A stretch of 51,949 nucleotides of DNA from Desulfoscipio geothermicus (GTDB taxonomy: Bacteria; Bacillota; Desulfotomaculia; Desulfotomaculales; Desulfallaceae): contig JAENYF010000023.1 of assembly GCA_016841905.1 (NCBI GenBank), positions 1 to 51,949 of the forward strand. Direction: 5' to 3'. Position numbers and translations under genes: made by a program. Of the stretch, positions 1-8,553 are shown piece by piece; position 1 is the first letter of the stretch; every line of letters starts with the position of its first letter. Under the pieces are notes generated by a model that was not told the origin of the DNA, did no database searches, and saw nothing but the letters and a program-made list of their open reading frames with translations.

Positions 1-52
1 AACTTACTTTATAGCCGGGCTGCTTTACCTGGTCGTTGCTATTTTTATTTAA
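1..52 (+). CDS. C-terminal end of a membrane protein (partial)
   Basis: Reading from base 2, one frame gives about 16 residues, mostly hydrophobic (TYFIAGLLYLVVAIFI), before a TAA stop at 50-52. It looks like the last transmembrane helix of an integral membrane protein whose body lies outside the window. A hairpin follows at 65-109. The family cannot be told from so few residues, and chance is possible. Confidence 0.35.
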   Translation, partial: TYFIAGLLYLVVAIFI

Positions 53-64
53 AATATGAACATG

Positions 65-109
65 CCCAAAAGGGTTCCAGGCCTTAATTTAGCCTTGAAC
101 CCTTTTGGG
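65..109. terminator. Hairpin between convergent genes
   Basis: A perfect 13-bp inverted repeat (CCCAAAAGGGTTC at 65-77, GAACCCTTTTGGG at 97-109) encloses a 19-nt loop. It sits between the stop of the partial plus-strand gene and the stop of the minus-strand NYN gene. No clean T-run follows on the plus strand, and on the minus strand the sequence after it is only moderately T-rich, so its strength as an intrinsic terminator is uncertain. Confidence 0.5.
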
Positions 110-134
110 GCAAATAATGCGCAGCCTTGGCTGC

Positions 135-881
135 CTACCTGTTCTTGATATAAGTATGCGTTATATGGGGGTGACTGGACTTTCGCGACTGAATTTGAAA
201 TTGCTTTAAGGACGAGATTAGCGGGGTAAGCTTGGCAAACCCATAATTCCTGGTATCGAAATCCGGATAACGTTTATTCAACTTCTTCCCTACCTCGCCT
301 AAAAATGCCCAGCCGTTATCGTCTGAGGTTTCGGTGACAATTACCCGGATAGTTTCAATTAGCTCATCGATACTGGCCATGCCTTCTTGGACATCTTCCA
401 GTTTTTCTGCTTCCTTAACTTTAGCTTCATAAGCAGTAGCCGTTACGGAAGCCAAGACCTCCAGATATTTAAATTTTTCACAAGCCGATATAAAAGGGGT
501 CGGCGTCTTCTTCTCGCCCATACCAATTACATACATACCGGCTTCCCGTAAGCGGGCAGCAAGCCTAGTGAAATCACTATCGCTGGAAACAATGCAAAAA
601 CCGTCCACGTTTCCTGAATACAGTATATCCATCGCATCGATAATCAAGGCCGAATCCGTCGCATTTTTACCGATGGTATAGCTATACTGCTGAATCGGGG
701 TGATGGAATAGTTCAGCAGCACCTTTTTCCAGGAAGACAGCCTAGGTGTCGTCCAATCTCCGTATATACGCTTATAAGTAGGTATCCCGTGGTTGGAAAT
801 CTCGGCAATTATATATTTGATATATTTATCCGACACATTATCAGCATCAATTAAAACCGCAATTTTCTTATCATTTTCCAT
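135..881 (-). CDS. NYN-domain (LabA/DUF88-like) protein with C-terminal OST-HTH/LOTUS domain
   Basis: 248 aa. Residues 7-140 form a NYN domain of the PIN-like ribonuclease superfamily: the acidic strand LIDADN (D12, D14), a second acid patch DSALIIDAMD and the motif SSDSDF supply the expected metal-binding aspartates. Residues about 170-248 look like an OST-HTH/LOTUS module (WAFLGEVGKKLNKRYPDFD), a fold that binds RNA in other proteins. This NYN plus OST-HTH layout is common in bacteria and is thought to act in RNA processing, but no substrate can be inferred here. The ATG has a good ribosome site (AGGAAAGG). It starts 20 bp after the LCP gene and probably shares its transcript. Soluble, no signal peptide. 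Confidence 0.85.
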   Translation of the reverse strand: MENDKKIAVLIDADNVSDKYIKYIIAEISNHGIPTYKRIYGDWTTPRLSSWKKVLLNYSITPIQQYSYTIGKNATDSALIIDAMDILYSGNVDGFCIVSSDSDFTRLAARLREAGMYVIGMGEKKTPTPFISACEKFKYLEVLASVTATAYEAKVKEAEKLEDVQEGMASIDELIETIRVIVTETSDDNGWAFLGEVGKKLNKRYPDFDTRNYGFAKLTPLISSLKQFQIQSRKSSHPHITHTYIKNR

Positions 882-901
882 ATGCTATCCTTTCCTGGAC
901 C

Positions 902-1828
902 CTACCGGGCTCGGGCATCACTCAATATAAAATCATGCAATTGCTGTTTTGTGGCAGCAAGGTCAGATTGCAAGTAATAAACCCCGGCTATATTAGCATT
1001 TTGCCAGTACCCATCCTGGGGAAACCTTTCATGCTCCAGGATGTTAACCTGCTGCGTAAAACAACTCATGCTCAAATTAAGTATGACCGCTTTAGTCATG
1101 CTTGTTTCCACGTACGGCAGCACCCGAGCAATATAATTAGGTAAACTAGTTAAACCATTTCCCTGCACTTTATTAAATACAGAAGCCAGCACTTCCTTCT
1201 GCCTATCGATGCGCACAAAATCATTATCAAATTTGCGATTACTGACATAGGCCAAAACTTGTTCCCCGTCCAATAGTTGCTTCCCACTTTTGGTTATGTA
1301 CTTTGACCGGTCATCCATATAGTCATTGATAATTTCTCTTTCCTCATCCTGCACATCAATAGTTATACCGCCTAACGCGTCAACGGCCTCCTTTAAGGTG
1401 TGAAAGTCAACGGTGACAAAATCACAGATGCTCGTATTAAAATTTTGATTAATAGTTTTTAAGGCTAACTGGGGACCGCCATAAACATAAGCATGATTAA
1501 TCTTATCCTCACCATGGCCATCAATGGGGACAATTAAATCTCTCATGATCGACGACATCTTGATGGTTTGCTGAGCAAAATCAATCGTACAGATAATAAT
1601 AGTATCAGAGCGGCCATTTTGGCCTTGCTGGTACCTGTCTAAGCCAAACAGCGCTATACTTACAATACCCTCCTGCCTGGGTAGGTTAGTTTCACCGGCT
1701 GTTTTTATACCTAAGGCCTGCTTCGTTTTATTTATCCGAACATGATCAATTTTATTGATTAAATTATAGGCAAAAGCAGAAGGGATCAGTATAAAAATTA
1801 TGAGCAACAAAGCTGCTTTTTTATACAT
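902..1828 (-). CDS. LytR-CpsA-Psr (LCP) family cell-wall polymer ligase
   Basis: 308 aa from the ATG at 1828, chosen because GGAG lies 9 nt upstream; the frame stays open to 1996 but that stretch overlaps the next gene. An N-terminal signal anchor (residues about 5-22, ALLLIIFILIPSAFA) leads to an extracytoplasmic LCP domain. LCP hallmarks are visible: LFGLD, RSDTIIICTID, MSSIMRDLIVPI and DKINHAYVYGG, whose Arg/Asp residues bind the polyprenyl pyrophosphate head group. The family transfers teichoic acid or capsular glycan from undecaprenyl carriers to peptidoglycan. It lies downstream of genes for UDP-uronates, so attachment of the polymers encoded further along the window is a reasonable inference. 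Some LCP proteins only hydrolyse, so ligase activity is not proven. Confidence 0.9.
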   Translation of the reverse strand: MYKKAALLLIIFILIPSAFAYNLINKIDHVRINKTKQALGIKTAGETNLPRQEGIVSIALFGLDRYQQGQNGRSDTIIICTIDFAQQTIKMSSIMRDLIVPIDGHGEDKINHAYVYGGPQLALKTINQNFNTSICDFVTVDFHTLKEAVDALGGITIDVQDEEREIINDYMDDRSKYITKSGKQLLDGEQVLAYVSNRKFDNDFVRIDRQKEVLASVFNKVQGNGLTSLPNYIARVLPYVETSMTKAVILNLSMSCFTQQVNILEHERFPQDGYWQNANIAGVYYLQSDLAATKQQLHDFILSDARAR

Positions 1829-1871
1829 AATGTCATGCTCCATTATTTCTATTAGTTTAATTAAATCCACT

Positions 1872-2915
1872 TTAATAAGAGTAATACCCCGTAAACCATT
1901 CCGCAAACCTGAGCAACCCCTCATCAATACTGGTGCCGGGTTGGAAACCAAAATCCCGTTCCAACTCGGCAGTGTCTGCGTAGGTCCTGTGCACATCTCC
2001 GGGCTGCATAGGCAAAAATACTTTCTCCGTCGCTATGTTTCTCCCGGTAGCCTGAGCCAGTGCCTTTTCCAGGGTTTCGATGAAGCACATCAACTGCTTG
2101 GGGTTATTGTTGCCGATATTATATACCTTGTGCCGCACGCCGGCTTTAACGGGGGGGTTGCCCAGTATCCTTACCACCGCGGTGATGATATCATCGATAT
2201 AGGTAAAATCCCGGTACATATCACCGTGGTTAAAAACAGTAATGGGCTCCCCCTTCATAATCTTCCGGCTAAAGGAGAAATAGGCCATATCAGGGCGACC
2301 TAGCGGCCCGTAAACAGTGAAAAACCTTAAACCGGTAGCGGGTATCTGGTAAAGATGGCTGTAAGTGTAGGCCATCAGCTCATTAGATTTTTTTGTGGCG
2401 GCATAAAGGGAGACGGGGTGATCAACGCAATCCCCCTCCGCAAAGGGGACTTTATGATTGGCCCCGTAAACCGAGCTGGAAGAGGCATAGACCAGGTGCT
2501 CGACACCCTGTGCCCCGGCATAGGAATGCCGGCAAGCTTCCAGAATGTTAAAAAACCCGATAATATTGCTCTGCATATAAACACCGGGATTTTCAATACT
2601 GTAGCGTACCCCTGCCTGGGCAGCCAGGTTAACTACAATCTGAGGCTGGTATATGCTAAATACAGTATTTACTAGCTTCTGATCCGCGATATCACCCTCG
2701 AGGAAGGTAAACAGGCTACTGTTTTCCGTTTGGCTAAGTCTGTCCAGCCTGGCCTGTTTTAAAGAGACCTCATAATAGTCATTGAGATTATCTATGCCAA
2801 TCACCCGGCAGCCCGTGGACAGCAGCCGTTGGGCCAGCCAAAAGCCGATAAACCCTGCAGCCCCGGTAATTAGATAGGTCTTGGTTGTATCCAATTCCCT
2901 GTAATCCGCTCTCAT
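1872..2915 (-). CDS. UDP-glucuronate 4-epimerase (extended SDR, CapI/LpsL type)
   Basis: 347 aa. Extended SDR with the NAD-binding motif GAAGFIG at residues 18-24 and the catalytic Tyr-Lys in YAATKK near residue 170, preceded by the Ser run of VYASSSSVYG. The segment IDNLNDYYEVSLKQARL is typical of the UDP-glucuronate 4-epimerase branch rather than GalE. The expected reaction is UDP-GlcA to UDP-GalA in the cytoplasm. Directly upstream on the same strand is UDP-glucose 6-dehydrogenase, which supplies its substrate, 23 bp away. An AAGGAG site lies about 13 nt before the ATG, a little far, so a slightly later start is possible. UDP-glucose epimerase activity cannot be excluded by eye. Confidence 0.88.
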   Translation of the reverse strand: MRADYRELDTTKTYLITGAAGFIGFWLAQRLLSTGCRVIGIDNLNDYYEVSLKQARLDRLSQTENSSLFTFLEGDIADQKLVNTVFSIYQPQIVVNLAAQAGVRYSIENPGVYMQSNIIGFFNILEACRHSYAGAQGVEHLVYASSSSVYGANHKVPFAEGDCVDHPVSLYAATKKSNELMAYTYSHLYQIPATGLRFFTVYGPLGRPDMAYFSFSRKIMKGEPITVFNHGDMYRDFTYIDDIITAVVRILGNPPVKAGVRHKVYNIGNNNPKQLMCFIETLEKALAQATGRNIATEKVFLPMQPGDVHRTYADTAELERDFGFQPGTSIDEGLLRFAEWFTGYYSY

Positions 2916-2938
2916 CTAAATAAGCCTGCTCCTTACGC

Positions 2939-4357
2939 TTAAATTTGCCTGCACATTCTATCAAAGTTGTTAATATTGATCTGGCGTTGACCAGGTCTCC
3001 TGGCACTACCGGCTTTAACGTCTTTGCTTGCCACTGCCGCTCGGCCAATAGAATAATACTCCACTCCCGCATCCTTCATCTCGGTAATCTCGTAAATATT
3101 CCTGCCATCATAGACCAGTGGCGTGCGCATCAGCGCAGCATAGTCTGCCGGCTGAACAGCTCTAATCTCTCCCCACTCGGTAAATATAAAGCAGACGTTA
3201 GCACTGGTAAGCGCTTCTTCCGGCCGATCTACATACTTAATATTATACTCACCTTCCGGGTACCTCTGGCTGAAATTAGCCCGTCCAATAGGGTCATAAG
3301 CAAAAACCTTAGCCCCCCGTTCCAATAGCAGCGGAATATTGGCCAGGGATGGGGCTTCCCGCAAATCGTCTGTGCCAGGCTTGAAGGTCAGTCCCAAGAC
3401 CGCCACTTTCAAGCCATCAAAGGTTATTAGCCGGTTGGAGGCTTTCTTGTAAAGAAGGGTCTTCTGGTCATTATTCACTTCCACGGCAGCATGCACAGTC
3501 CGCAGGTTATAACCATGCTGCCTAGCCAGATAGGCCAGCGCCTTGGTATCCTTGGGGAAGCAGCTTCCCCCGTAGCCAATACCGGCATTTAAAAATTTAT
3601 TACCGATCCGCTCATCGAAGGACATGCCTCGGGCCACGTCCTGAATATCCGCGCCCACCAGCTCACAAAGGTTGGCAATATCGTTCATATAGGATATTTT
3701 CAGAGCCAGGAAGTCGTTGGAGGCATATTTGATCATCTCCGCCGACCGCCTGCTCACCGATACGATGGGCAGGTTAAAGGGCTCGTATATCTTCATTAGC
3801 ATGGCTTCAGCCCACCGGCTGTCCGTGCCGATAATAATTCTAGCCGCCTCTAGGGTATCCCGTACCGCAGTGCCCTGGGCCAGAAATTCGGGATTGCTGG
3901 CCACCTCCACTTTTACATCATGCACCAGGAAATCATGGATAAACTGCTCAACTTTGTCATTAGTACCCACCGGGACGGTTGATTTTACCACCACCAGGCA
4001 ATCCTTTTCGATGGCTTCGGCAATTTGCCTGGCCACAGTGGCGATATAGGACAGGTTCGCGGAACCGTCGGGTTGCTCGGGGGTGCCGACACCTATAAAG
4101 ACCGCATCGGCGTCTTTATAGGCTAGGGTATGGTCAGTAGTATAGGTAAGCCTGCCGGTAGCGTAATTTTTCCGCATCATCTCCTCTAAGTCGGCTTCAT
4201 AGATGGGGGAAATACCCTGCTTGAGTAGATTAATTTTATCTTCATCAATATCCACACAGGTAACCTGGTGGCCCACTTCAGCAAAACACACGCCGGCCAC
4301 AAGGCCTACATAGCCTGTACCAGCTACCGAAATTTTAAAGCTCCGGGGGATCTGCAT
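2939..4357 (-). CDS. ugd: UDP-glucose 6-dehydrogenase
   Basis: 472 aa, a little longer than the usual 430-450 because of a C-terminal tail rich in basic residues. It oxidises UDP-glucose to UDP-glucuronate with two NAD+. Seen: the Rossmann motif GTGYVG (residues 13-18), IGVGTP, VVVKSTVPVGT, the central-domain YASNDFLALKISYMNDIA, and the catalytic cysteine C266 in GYGGSCFPKD. The C-terminal UDP-binding domain (AVLGLTFKPGTDDLREAPS) is complete. It stands between galU, which makes its substrate, and the 4-epimerase, which uses its product. A candidate promoter lies at 4455-4483, so it can be transcribed separately from galU. Confidence 0.95.
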   Translation of the reverse strand: MQIPRSFKISVAGTGYVGLVAGVCFAEVGHQVTCVDIDEDKINLLKQGISPIYEADLEEMMRKNYATGRLTYTTDHTLAYKDADAVFIGVGTPEQPDGSANLSYIATVARQIAEAIEKDCLVVVKSTVPVGTNDKVEQFIHDFLVHDVKVEVASNPEFLAQGTAVRDTLEAARIIIGTDSRWAEAMLMKIYEPFNLPIVSVSRRSAEMIKYASNDFLALKISYMNDIANLCELVGADIQDVARGMSFDERIGNKFLNAGIGYGGSCFPKDTKALAYLARQHGYNLRTVHAAVEVNNDQKTLLYKKASNRLITFDGLKVAVLGLTFKPGTDDLREAPSLANIPLLLERGAKVFAYDPIGRANFSQRYPEGEYNIKYVDRPEEALTSANVCFIFTEWGEIRAVQPADYAALMRTPLVYDGRNIYEITEMKDAGVEYYSIGRAAVASKDVKAGSARRPGQRQININNFDRMCRQI

Positions 4358-4454
4358 TACGCTGTACCTCGCTTTAACTAAAGTTGAATATATATGGCAA
4401 TAGTACTTAGCTTATACACTAACACGGTTTAAGCCGCCTTAACAGCTTATGGTG

Positions 4455-4483
4455 ATAATTACATTGAAAAGCTATTTTGTCAA
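4455..4483 (-). promoter_or_regulatory. Candidate sigma-A promoter for ugd
   Basis: On the minus strand a perfect -35 (TTGACA, 4478-4483) is followed after 17 nt by AATTAT (4455-4460), a 4/6 match to TATAAT. It lies just after the galU stop codon and about 98 nt before the ugd start. Sequence match only. Confidence 0.5.
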
Positions 4484-4499
4484 CTAAAATATTAGGCTT

Positions 4500-5447
4500 T
4501 TAGATTATCCTGTCCAACATTAAAGCCTCGCCCCTTGCCCTAGCCGCAGCTGCTTCCTGCCCCCATCCAGTTTCCCTGGCCACAACCTTCATCAGGTACC
4601 CCAGAAATTCCTCTCTTAATTCTTCTCTTCTCAAGGCCATCTCAACCGTAGCTTCTAAAAAGCCCAGCTTGTTTCCCACATCATACCTGATACCCTGAAA
4701 ATCATAAGCATACATAACCTCCTGCTGAGCCAACTCTTTTAAAGCATCAGTAAGCTGAATTTCGCCGCCTTTACCCGGTTCGGTATGCTCCAAAATGTCA
4801 AAGATGCCGGGATTGATGATATACCTGCCTAAAATAGCCATATGGGAAGGGGCTTCTTCCTGCGCCGGTTTTTCCACTAAAGTCTTGACTTGATAAACCC
4901 GGTCGGCAATTGGGGTACCATCAACAATTCCATACTTACTGACCTCTTGCGGGGCCACTTCCTGTACACCCAGAATGGATGCCTGGTATTGCTCGTAAGC
5001 ATCAAGCATCTGTTTTAAACAGGGCTGCTCAGTATGACTATTATGTACGATATCGTCTCCCAGGAGTACGGCAAAAGGCTCACGGCCAATAAAAGTGCGC
5101 GCGCAATAAATAGCATGTCCCAAGCCATTAGGGTCTTTTTGTCTAATATAGTGAATATCCACCATCTCAGAAACATCCCTAACTATTTCCAGCAAATCCT
5201 GCTTATTCTTTTTTTCAAGCTCCAGTTCAAGTGCAACCGAGCGGTCAAAATGATCCTCAATAGCTCTTTTGCATTTCCCGGTAACAATTAAAATTTCAGT
5301 AATCCCTGAAGCAATTGCTTCTTCAATAATATATTGAATCGTAGGCTTATCTACTATAGGCAGCATTTCCTTAGGCATCGCTTTGGTCGCCGGTAAAAAA
5401 CGAGTACCTAAACCAGCTGCTGGTATGACTGCCTTACGTACTTTCAT
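4500..5447 (-). CDS. galU: UTP-glucose-1-phosphate uridylyltransferase
   Basis: 315 aa, usual length 290-310. It makes UDP-glucose from glucose-1-phosphate and UTP, the entry point for the UDP-sugars used by the rest of the locus. The N-terminus carries the nucleotidyltransferase signature AAGLGTRFLPATKAMPKEM with its GxGTR loop and the lysine of PKEMLP. VDKPTIQYIIEEA, GLGHAIYCAR and LVEKPAQEEAPS follow as in GalU enzymes. The start is fixed by a strong GGAGG 8 nt before the ATG. A 9-bp inverted repeat lies 36-71 nt upstream and may be regulatory. Confidence 0.95.
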   Translation of the reverse strand: MKVRKAVIPAAGLGTRFLPATKAMPKEMLPIVDKPTIQYIIEEAIASGITEILIVTGKCKRAIEDHFDRSVALELELEKKNKQDLLEIVRDVSEMVDIHYIRQKDPNGLGHAIYCARTFIGREPFAVLLGDDIVHNSHTEQPCLKQMLDAYEQYQASILGVQEVAPQEVSKYGIVDGTPIADRVYQVKTLVEKPAQEEAPSHMAILGRYIINPGIFDILEHTEPGKGGEIQLTDALKELAQQEVMYAYDFQGIRYDVGNKLGFLEATVEMALRREELREEFLGYLMKVVARETGWGQEAAAARARGEALMLDRII

Positions 5448-5482
5448 AATCTAGACCTCCTTTATTTCCTGACGCTGTCTTT

Positions 5483-5518
5483 TTACAATATTACTACTAT
5501 AACTACCTCATATTGTAA
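5483..5518. promoter_or_regulatory. Inverted repeat upstream of galU (possible operator)
   Basis: Perfect 9-bp arms TTACAATAT (5483-5491) and ATATTGTAA (5510-5518) are separated by 18 nt, so the arm centres are 27 nt apart. It lies immediately upstream of the galU ribosome site. The wide spacing and AT-rich arms fit a protein-binding site better than an RNA terminator. No known regulator motif is recognised. Confidence 0.35.
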
Positions 5519-5521
5519 TAA

Positions 5522-5940
5522 TTAATTTGCCATATAGTCAACTAATAAATAATACAACCCAATACCCACACCCGCCCCGGCGTTATCAATAATTACATCG
5601 ATTACCTGCCCACCTCGACCGGGGATAAATAGCTAGTGTACTTCGTCGGAAGCGGCATAAAGAGATCAGATCCCCAGAGCTACAACCAGACTGGGCCAGC
5701 CATGCACCTCACTTCGCCTTAAAGCCTACAGCACCAGCACGCCTAAAACTAAGCAGACTTAAAGTGAGCATGCTTCCTGATGGCATTATTAAAGATTCTA
5801 TATCAAGCTCCACAGAAGGAATCTTGGCTACTGCTTCGACAATAACCCTGGTTATTCCCTACTTAACTGGTTGGACCTCAACTCATCATTTATTTTACCT
5901 TAAGCACAAGTTTGGTTTCTCCTGCTGAGAACAGCTAGAC
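5522..5940 (-). pseudogene. VanZ-family membrane protein, decayed
   Basis: The reverse strand carries the remains of a VanZ-like gene spread over several frames. In order: SNQLS, then GITRVIVEAVAKI with PSVELDIES, a frameshift, NAIRKHAHF (the conserved RKHAHF), another shift, LGVLVL, a TAG stop, ALRRSEVHGW, LVVALGI, a TGA stop, LYAASDEVH, a TAG stop exactly where the family has Gln (DEVHQ), then LFIPGRGGQVIDVIIDNAG and a final hydrophobic segment ending at TAA 5522-5524. The N-terminal membrane helix is missing. With at least three stops and two frameshifts it cannot make a functional protein. Confidence 0.8.
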
Positions 5941-6300
5941 ATTCACCTCTTTCTTTGCGCTTATGCCCTTAGTATACCAGATTTCCAGCTGGCAAAATTA
6001 CAGTTTGACGTGTTTCATGCAATATTTTCCGGTTCCGCCCAGCTTCCAGCCAACTTAGGCTAATTATTAATCTGCTCAAGTAATAATACCTAAAGTGCAG
6101 GCAAAGTGTTATAATGTTCATTGATAGATTATTCTTAAAACTTCTGAAATTTTTAACATAATGGACCTTATATTGGTAACCCTTTACCGCAAGGCTGTAG
6201 CTACGCTGGCCACATATATTAAAGCAAGAACCTATTCTTGTAAGTTAGGATGCATAAATAGCCCACTTAATAACTAACAAATTGTCTGGGGAGGAAACAA
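5941..6300. other. Intergenic region upstream of the ferredoxin-AOR operon
   Basis: 360 bp with no credible gene on either strand. It contains a perfect -10 hexamer TATAAT on the plus strand at 6110-6115 but no matching -35 at 16-18 nt, so the promoter of the downstream operon cannot be placed firmly. No riboswitch or molybdate/tungstate operator was recognised. Confidence 0.4.
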
Positions 6301-6705
6301 ATGCCTAAATTACTGCGTGCCGACCAAATGAAAAAGTGTATCGGCTGCTATTCCTGCATGCTGGCCTGTGCCCGTACGCTGCACAATGATTTTTCGCCCC
6401 GTAAAGCGGCGATCCAAATTAGAAGTGTCGGAGGCTTGCAGAGCCGCCTCGTAGTTGATATTTGCCGCGGCTGCGCAGAGCCCCCCTGCGCCCAGGCCTG
6501 TAATTGCGATGCCTTAACCCCCCGCCGAGGTGGAGGAGTGCGTTTTTATAAGGATCGGTGCATCGGGTGCGGAAACTGCGCGGGAGCCTGTGCGGTAGGT
6601 GCGATCCGCTTTGACGAAGACATTAAACAGCCGATCGTTTGCATACAATGCGGCACCTGTGTAAAGTATTGTCCACATGAAGTGCTTTCCATGATCGATG
6701 TCTAA
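6301..6705 (+). CDS. Polyferredoxin-type 4Fe-4S protein, electron partner of AOR
   Basis: 134 aa. Four cysteine groups, enough for four [4Fe-4S] clusters: CIGCYSCMLAC (C13, C16, C19, C23), CRGCAEPPCAQAC, CIGCGNCAGAC and CIQCGTCVKYC. The layout resembles the electron-transfer subunit (HycB/DmsB/AorB-like) of molybdo- and tungsto-enzymes rather than a small 2x4Fe ferredoxin. The ATG has a strong site GGGGAGG 6 nt upstream. The AOR gene follows 27 bp downstream on the same strand, so the pair is an operon. The role is inferred to be shuttling electrons from aldehyde oxidation to the cell's ferredoxin or quinone pool. Confidence 0.9.
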   Translation: MPKLLRADQMKKCIGCYSCMLACARTLHNDFSPRKAAIQIRSVGGLQSRLVVDICRGCAEPPCAQACNCDALTPRRGGGVRFYKDRCIGCGNCAGACAVGAIRFDEDIKQPIVCIQCGTCVKYCPHEVLSMIDV

Positions 6706-6732
6706 ACGCCAATATTGCAAGGGGGGCTTATA

Positions 6733-8472
6733 ATGACCAGGACATCCTCCATCAGGATACTGGATATAAATCTAACTAATAAAAAATTTCAAATACAGGA
6801 GAGAGAGGATTTGGCGCCTTTTTTAGGCGGTACCGGGCTGGCCACTAAACTTTTTGCCGACCACGTAGCTTATGATAAACCGCCGTTGGCTCTAGAACAA
6901 CCCATCATTATAGCCTGTGGCCCACTGTCCGCCATTTTCCCGATGGCTACCAAAGCTGTAGCCGTGTTCCGCTCCCCGCTCACCGGTGAATGGGGAGAAA
7001 CCCATGCTGGTATGCGCGTAGCACTTGCCATGCGCTTTGCCGGTTTCCGAGCCATCATTATTCACGGCCAAGCAGAACACCCTGTTTATCTAACCATTGG
7101 GGCCAACCGGGTAGACTTTAAGGATGCCACACCCCTGTGGGGGCTGCCCACGAACGAAACTGGGCGCATTTTACGCCAATTTTCACCCGGGCAAGGTTTT
7201 CGCAGCTGCCTGCGCATCGGACCGGCAGGAGAAAAACAAGTGGCTTTTGCTAATGTTAACGTGGACACCTACCGTCATTTCGGTCGCCTCGGCCTAGGCG
7301 CCGTTTTCGGCTCTAAACGGCTTAAGGCCGTGGTCATCTACGGTGACAAGTCCGAACCCATACCCGACCCCAAGCAGTATCGGAAAGTGTATGATGCCAT
7401 TTATAATCTGGCCGTAAACACCGACATCATGGAAAAATATCACGGCCTTGGAACCTCCGGGAATATCGCGCCATTGAGCGCCCTGGGTGCACTGCCCACG
7501 GAGAATTTACAAAAAAACTCCTTCGAACGGAGCCAGGCCATTTCTGGAGAAGCCTTTGCCAGGGACAGCCTGGTGCGAAAAGTTGCCTGTACGGGTTGCC
7601 CGGTGGGCTGTATCCACATTGGAATCCGACGCAAGCTGTTTGCCGAAGGGCACGAGTATGAGTCAACTTATTTAGCTTACGATTTCGAGCTAATCTACGC
7701 CGTGGGCACTTTGCTGGGCATGGCTACCCAAGAGCAGATCTATGATTTAATCGAATATGTTGAACAGTCAAGTATGGACGTCATGTCCACCGGTGTGCTG
7801 TTGGCCTGGCTTACGGAAGCCTATCAAAAAGGTATTGTAACCAAGGAAGAACTCGGTGTTGAACCGGCGTTTAACAACGCCGAAAATTACATCGAAATAA
7901 TGGAGAACATAGTCAGCCAGCCCAACGAGCTCTACCGCCTACTGGCTCGCGGTACCAACCAGGCAGCACATGAGCTGGGCGGACAGGAATACGCACTGAC
8001 TCTGGGCAACCATGAAATGGCCGGTTATCACACCGGCTATGGCAACTTGGTTGGTTTAGCCTTAGGGCCACGCCATTCCCACCTGGATAACGCCGGCTAC
8101 TCCTTTGACCAGAAGGCATTGCGCAGCAACTTAAGCCGAGAACAAGTCGTTCGGGAAATAATAACCGAGGAAAAATGGCGCAATGTACTTAACAGCCTCT
8201 GTGTTTGCCTTTTCGCCAGAGAAGTGTACACCAAAGAAAACATCTGCGCAGCCCTCGCCTGCGTGAACATCTACATGGACGGTGAGGAGTTGGATAAACT
8301 GGGTGAAGAGGTGTTTCGCTTGAAAAACCAAATCCGATTACAGCTGGGCTATAACCCGGATAATTTAACCTTTGCTGATCGTTTTTTTAAAACACCGGCC
8401 CTGGGGCAAGAACTTAACCGGGAAACCCTGGCTGATATAATCGGCATGTATCGCAACCTGGCTGGGATATAA
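6733..8472 (+). CDS. aor: Aldehyde ferredoxin oxidoreductase (tungsten enzyme family)
   Basis: 579 aa from ATG 6733, which has GGGGGG 6 nt upstream; a TTG at 6715 is in frame but lies ahead of that site. AOR family enzymes hold a tungsten bis-pterin cofactor and one [4Fe-4S] cluster and convert aldehydes to carboxylates with ferredoxin. Seen: N-terminal ILDINLTNKKF and FLGGTGLAT, pterin-binding RLGLGAVFGSKRLKAV, and the cluster cysteines CTGCPVGC (C286, C289, C293) with a fourth in SLCVCLF near the C-terminal third. It is slightly shorter than well-studied AORs (about 605 aa). Substrate choice (AOR versus other family members) cannot be read from sequence. FdhD is encoded 40 kb away. Confidence 0.92.
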   Translation: MTRTSSIRILDINLTNKKFQIQEREDLAPFLGGTGLATKLFADHVAYDKPPLALEQPIIIACGPLSAIFPMATKAVAVFRSPLTGEWGETHAGMRVALAMRFAGFRAIIIHGQAEHPVYLTIGANRVDFKDATPLWGLPTNETGRILRQFSPGQGFRSCLRIGPAGEKQVAFANVNVDTYRHFGRLGLGAVFGSKRLKAVVIYGDKSEPIPDPKQYRKVYDAIYNLAVNTDIMEKYHGLGTSGNIAPLSALGALPTENLQKNSFERSQAISGEAFARDSLVRKVACTGCPVGCIHIGIRRKLFAEGHEYESTYLAYDFELIYAVGTLLGMATQEQIYDLIEYVEQSSMDVMSTGVLLAWLTEAYQKGIVTKEELGVEPAFNNAENYIEIMENIVSQPNELYRLLARGTNQAAHELGGQEYALTLGNHEMAGYHTGYGNLVGLALGPRHSHLDNAGYSFDQKALRSNLSREQVVREIITEEKWRNVLNSLCVCLFAREVYTKENICAALACVNIYMDGEELDKLGEEVFRLKNQIRLQLGYNPDNLTFADRFFKTPALGQELNRETLADIIGMYRNLAGI

Positions 8473-8553
8473 CATAACCGGCTCATTGCCAACCACCAAA
8501 AACCGGTTTTTATATCCGCGTCACATGCTAATATTACAAGTGCTGCTAAAGAG

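Noticed and set aside
1800..2303. 167-aa plus-strand reading frame
   Set aside because: Antisense to the epimerase and LCP start region; low-complexity translation without family features.
2788..3072. 94-aa minus-strand reading frame
   Set aside because: It runs through the ends of two well-supported genes (epimerase and ugd) in another frame and has no recognisable domain.
6110..6115. TATAAT as promoter of the ferredoxin-AOR operon
   Set aside because: No -35 within 16-18 nt and no TG extension; kept only as a note.
8474..8512. AACCGG...CCGGTTTTT hairpin right after aor
   Set aside because: Stem is only 6-7 bp with a loop over 20 nt; the hairpin at 8554-8590 is a far better terminator.
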